Source: DATKUC01 sp964553615
Lineage (GTDB): Bacteria > Spirochaetota > Spirochaetia > DSM-27196 > DATKUC01
Assembly (NCBI GenBank): GCA_964553615.1
Contig: CAZKMA010000010.1
Span: 28,028-92,027 of the forward strand
Length of the DNA: 64,000 nt
Reading direction: 5' to 3'
Both the position numbers and the translations under genes were made by a program. Shown here one piece after another: positions 62,691 through 64,000 of this stretch. The notes below the pieces were generated by a model that worked only from the letters and a program-made list of their open reading frames with translations, did not search any database and was not told the origin of the DNA. How positions within the stretch are numbered: position 1 is the first letter of the stretch; the number at the start of each line of letters is the position of its first letter.

Positions 62691-63053
62691 ATGGAAGGTA
62701 AGAACATCACGCATCGGAGCGTAAAGGATTCAGAGCATGTGGAGATGGTGGCGGGAGTTGTGCGCACGACTCTTTGCTACAACGACCAGACCATGCTCTG
62801 TCACTTCACTTTGAAGAAGGGAGCGAAGATACCAATCCACAATCACATTGCCGCGCAGAATGGCTACTTGATTCGTGGCGTCGTGAAATTCCTTCGGAAG
62901 GACGGCGACGATCTCGTGATCCGGGCAGGAGATGGATATCTTTTCGATTCCAATGAGTACCACGGGTCGGAGGCGCTCGAAGATTCAGAGCTTGTCGAGT
63001 GTTTCACCCCGGCTCGTCCGGAATACGCGAGGAAGTATCACGAAGCGTGTTGA
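62691..63053 (+). CDS. Small cupin-domain protein
   Basis: 120 residues with one cupin: KGAKIPIHNHIAAQNGYLIRGVV (G(X)5HXH(X)3,4E-like with two His) and FDSNEYHGSEAL. AGGAGGAGGAG precedes ATG 62691; upstream codons are excluded. Function unknown; metal-binding small cupins act as isomerases, dioxygenases or sensors. Confidence 0.85.
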   Translation: MEGKNITHRSVKDSEHVEMVAGVVRTTLCYNDQTMLCHFTLKKGAKIPIHNHIAAQNGYLIRGVVKFLRKDGDDLVIRAGDGYLFDSNEYHGSEALEDSELVECFTPARPEYARKYHEAC

Positions 63054-63321
63054 TATGACCTGCCTGGATCCCGTCAGCCGCAGGCTGGACCGTAAATAGC
63101 GCTCGTTCGCGATGCCTCCGTGCTCCGGACCTCCGATCCGTGCACACGCGACAGCGGTCGTATCGTGGGGTTCGAAACATCAAAAGTGGGGGACTGAGCC
63201 GAGAGTTGTATTCCAGCCGCTGCAATGAACTGGTATTATCAACACGGTTATTGATACCTCAGATGGGACAAATTCCGTCGGGACTGAGTATAATGTCTGC
63301 AAATTCCTGGAGGTGTGGCGG
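63054..63321. other. Gap with palindromic repeat copy 4
   Basis: 268 bp between cupin and aroQ. No gene seen. It holds repeat copy 4 and the aroQ ribosome site (GGAGGT near 63309). GTCAGCCGCAGGCTGGAC (63073-63090) forms a small hairpin after the cupin gene. Confidence 0.5.
63237..63260. repeat. Palindromic repeat, copy 4 of 4
   Basis: TATCAACACGGTTATTGATA plus CCTC: the same arms as copy 2 with one arm change. It lies 62 bp before the aroQ start. Confidence 0.8.
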
Positions 63322-63789
63322 GTGAGCAAACTCGTGGTTGTCATTCATGGACCGAATCTGAATATGCTTGGAAGGCGAGAAATCGGCATCTACGGTGGAA
63401 AAACAATGGACGATATAAACGCCGAGCTCGCGAACGAGGCAAAGCGACTTGACGTGAACATAGAGTTTTTCCAGTCGAACAGCGAGGGTGAACTTGTAAC
63501 CCGGATTCAGGACTGTCGAGATCACGCGGACGGTATTATCCTGAACGCCGGGGCGTACACGCATTACTCGATTGCCCTGCGGGATGCCATTTCGTCCTCT
63601 GAAGTGGCCACCGTTGAAGTTCATATTTCCAACATCTACAAAAGAGAGAAGTTTCGTCACACTTCGGTCATAGCGCCGGTCTGTGTTGGCCAGATCTGCG
63701 GCCTCGGATCGTACGGCTATATTCTGGCTCTTGAAGCGCTCGTCAATCTCACCGGGCATTCAATACCAAATCCCGGAGAGACGACCTGA
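63322..63789 (+). CDS. aroQ: Type II 3-dehydroquinate dehydratase
   Basis: 155 residues; third step of the shikimate pathway. HGPNLNMLGRREIGIYGG with the catalytic Tyr in IYGG, NPGAYTHYS-like LNAGAYTHYSIALRDA, VEVHISNIYKREKFRHTSV with catalytic His, and GLGSYGY all match. Start GTG 63322 behind GGAGGT; GTG 63313 overlaps the ribosome site. No other aro genes in the window. Confidence 0.96.
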   Translation: MSKLVVVIHGPNLNMLGRREIGIYGGKTMDDINAELANEAKRLDVNIEFFQSNSEGELVTRIQDCRDHADGIILNAGAYTHYSIALRDAISSSEVATVEVHISNIYKREKFRHTSVIAPVCVGQICGLGSYGYILALEALVNLTGHSIPNPGETT

Positions 63790-64000
63790 AAAAGGTCTGA
63801 GGCGGGGGGGATGAGCTGCCGCGTCGAACGCTTATGTGGAGCGAGAGTGTGAATATGAGGGATCGGTGGCGGAAGGACAGCGATGTCGGTCAAGGGGCGA
63901 GGTGAAGGATTCCTGGTAGCATATTTCAGGGAAACCGGGTTTATTTCCCACTCCTGCTATTCATGTTCGCAGTCTGATCGATGACGAACCGGACGGCACG
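63790..64000. other. Terminal 211 bp
   Basis: No gene recognised. GGGAAA (63929-63934) pairs with TTTCCC (63944-63949), a weak hairpin that could end the aroQ transcript. Confidence 0.4.

Noticed and set aside
1..64000. CRISPR array, tRNA or rRNA genes, IS elements
   Set aside because: No regularly spaced direct repeats, cloverleaf-type sequences, rRNA motifs or transposase genes were found by eye; a tRNAscan or rRNA search would settle short RNA genes.

Overview
The window (about 56% G+C by eye, dense genes, both strands) looks like chromosome of a heterotrophic bacterium with an outer membrane. Evidence for a diderm: apolipoprotein N-acyltransferase, an omptin-type outer-membrane protease and several Sec-exported proteins. 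Gene content (ECF transporter, sugar/polyol ABC operon, CBS-domain pyrophosphatase, chemotaxis receptor, KaiBC) fits a fermentative or facultative organism; a spirochaete-like host is my best guess but the sequence does not prove it. I saw no rRNA, tRNA, CRISPR array, insertion sequence or prophage.

Layout. 1-7.2 kb: 3'-truncated lnt, a DUF1232 protein, and a psuK-psuG-beta-mannosidase operon ending in a bidirectional terminator. 7.2-10.7 kb: a two-gene unit joining a fused 2-oxoacid dehydrogenase E1 (alpha+beta) to a protein that fuses lipoyl domain, E1/E3-binding domain and a complete ketoacyl synthase III; this is the most unusual enzyme pair in the window. 10.9-23 kb: class III cyclase, TauABC-like transporter with a polysaccharide-deacetylase-family protein, small membrane and secreted proteins, chemotaxis receptor, omptin, NarL-type two-component pair and a zinc-site-deficient alcohol dehydrogenase homologue. 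22.7-31.2 kb: a polyol/sugar operon (ABC importer, FGGY kinase, mannitol-type dehydrogenase, SDR) controlled by a divergent GntR/LacI hybrid with a perfect 24-bp palindromic operator. 31.3-37.1 kb: TetR-quinone oxidoreductase pair, carbonic anhydrase, CBS pyrophosphatase and a drug efflux pump. 37.3-41.2 kb: nucleoside phosphorylase with a complete ECF importer, which with psuKG suggests nucleoside salvage.

41.2-47.2 kb: small proteins, hybrid histidine kinase, lipase-like hydrolase, and a TetR-methyltransferase unit with the operator in the promoter spacer. 47.7-53.4 kb: kaiC-kaiB-hybrid kinase-response regulator/HD-GYP, overlapping genes that look like a KaiBC timing or stress output module wired to c-di-GMP. 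54.8-61.6 kb: a nitrogen-compound module: FdrA and DUF1116 proteins (oxamate carbamoyltransferase-type) convergent with a biuret-hydrolase-like enzyme, a stand-alone allophanate-hydrolase C-terminal domain and an NCS2 permease, with a GntR/FCD regulator; promoters of both arms share a TATAC-centred motif. 61.9-63.8 kb: PAP2 phosphatase, cupin, aroQ.

A palindromic repeat near ATCAACACGGTYGTTGATAC occurs four times in one orientation, and a second 26-bp sequence occurs twice upstream of neighbouring genes.
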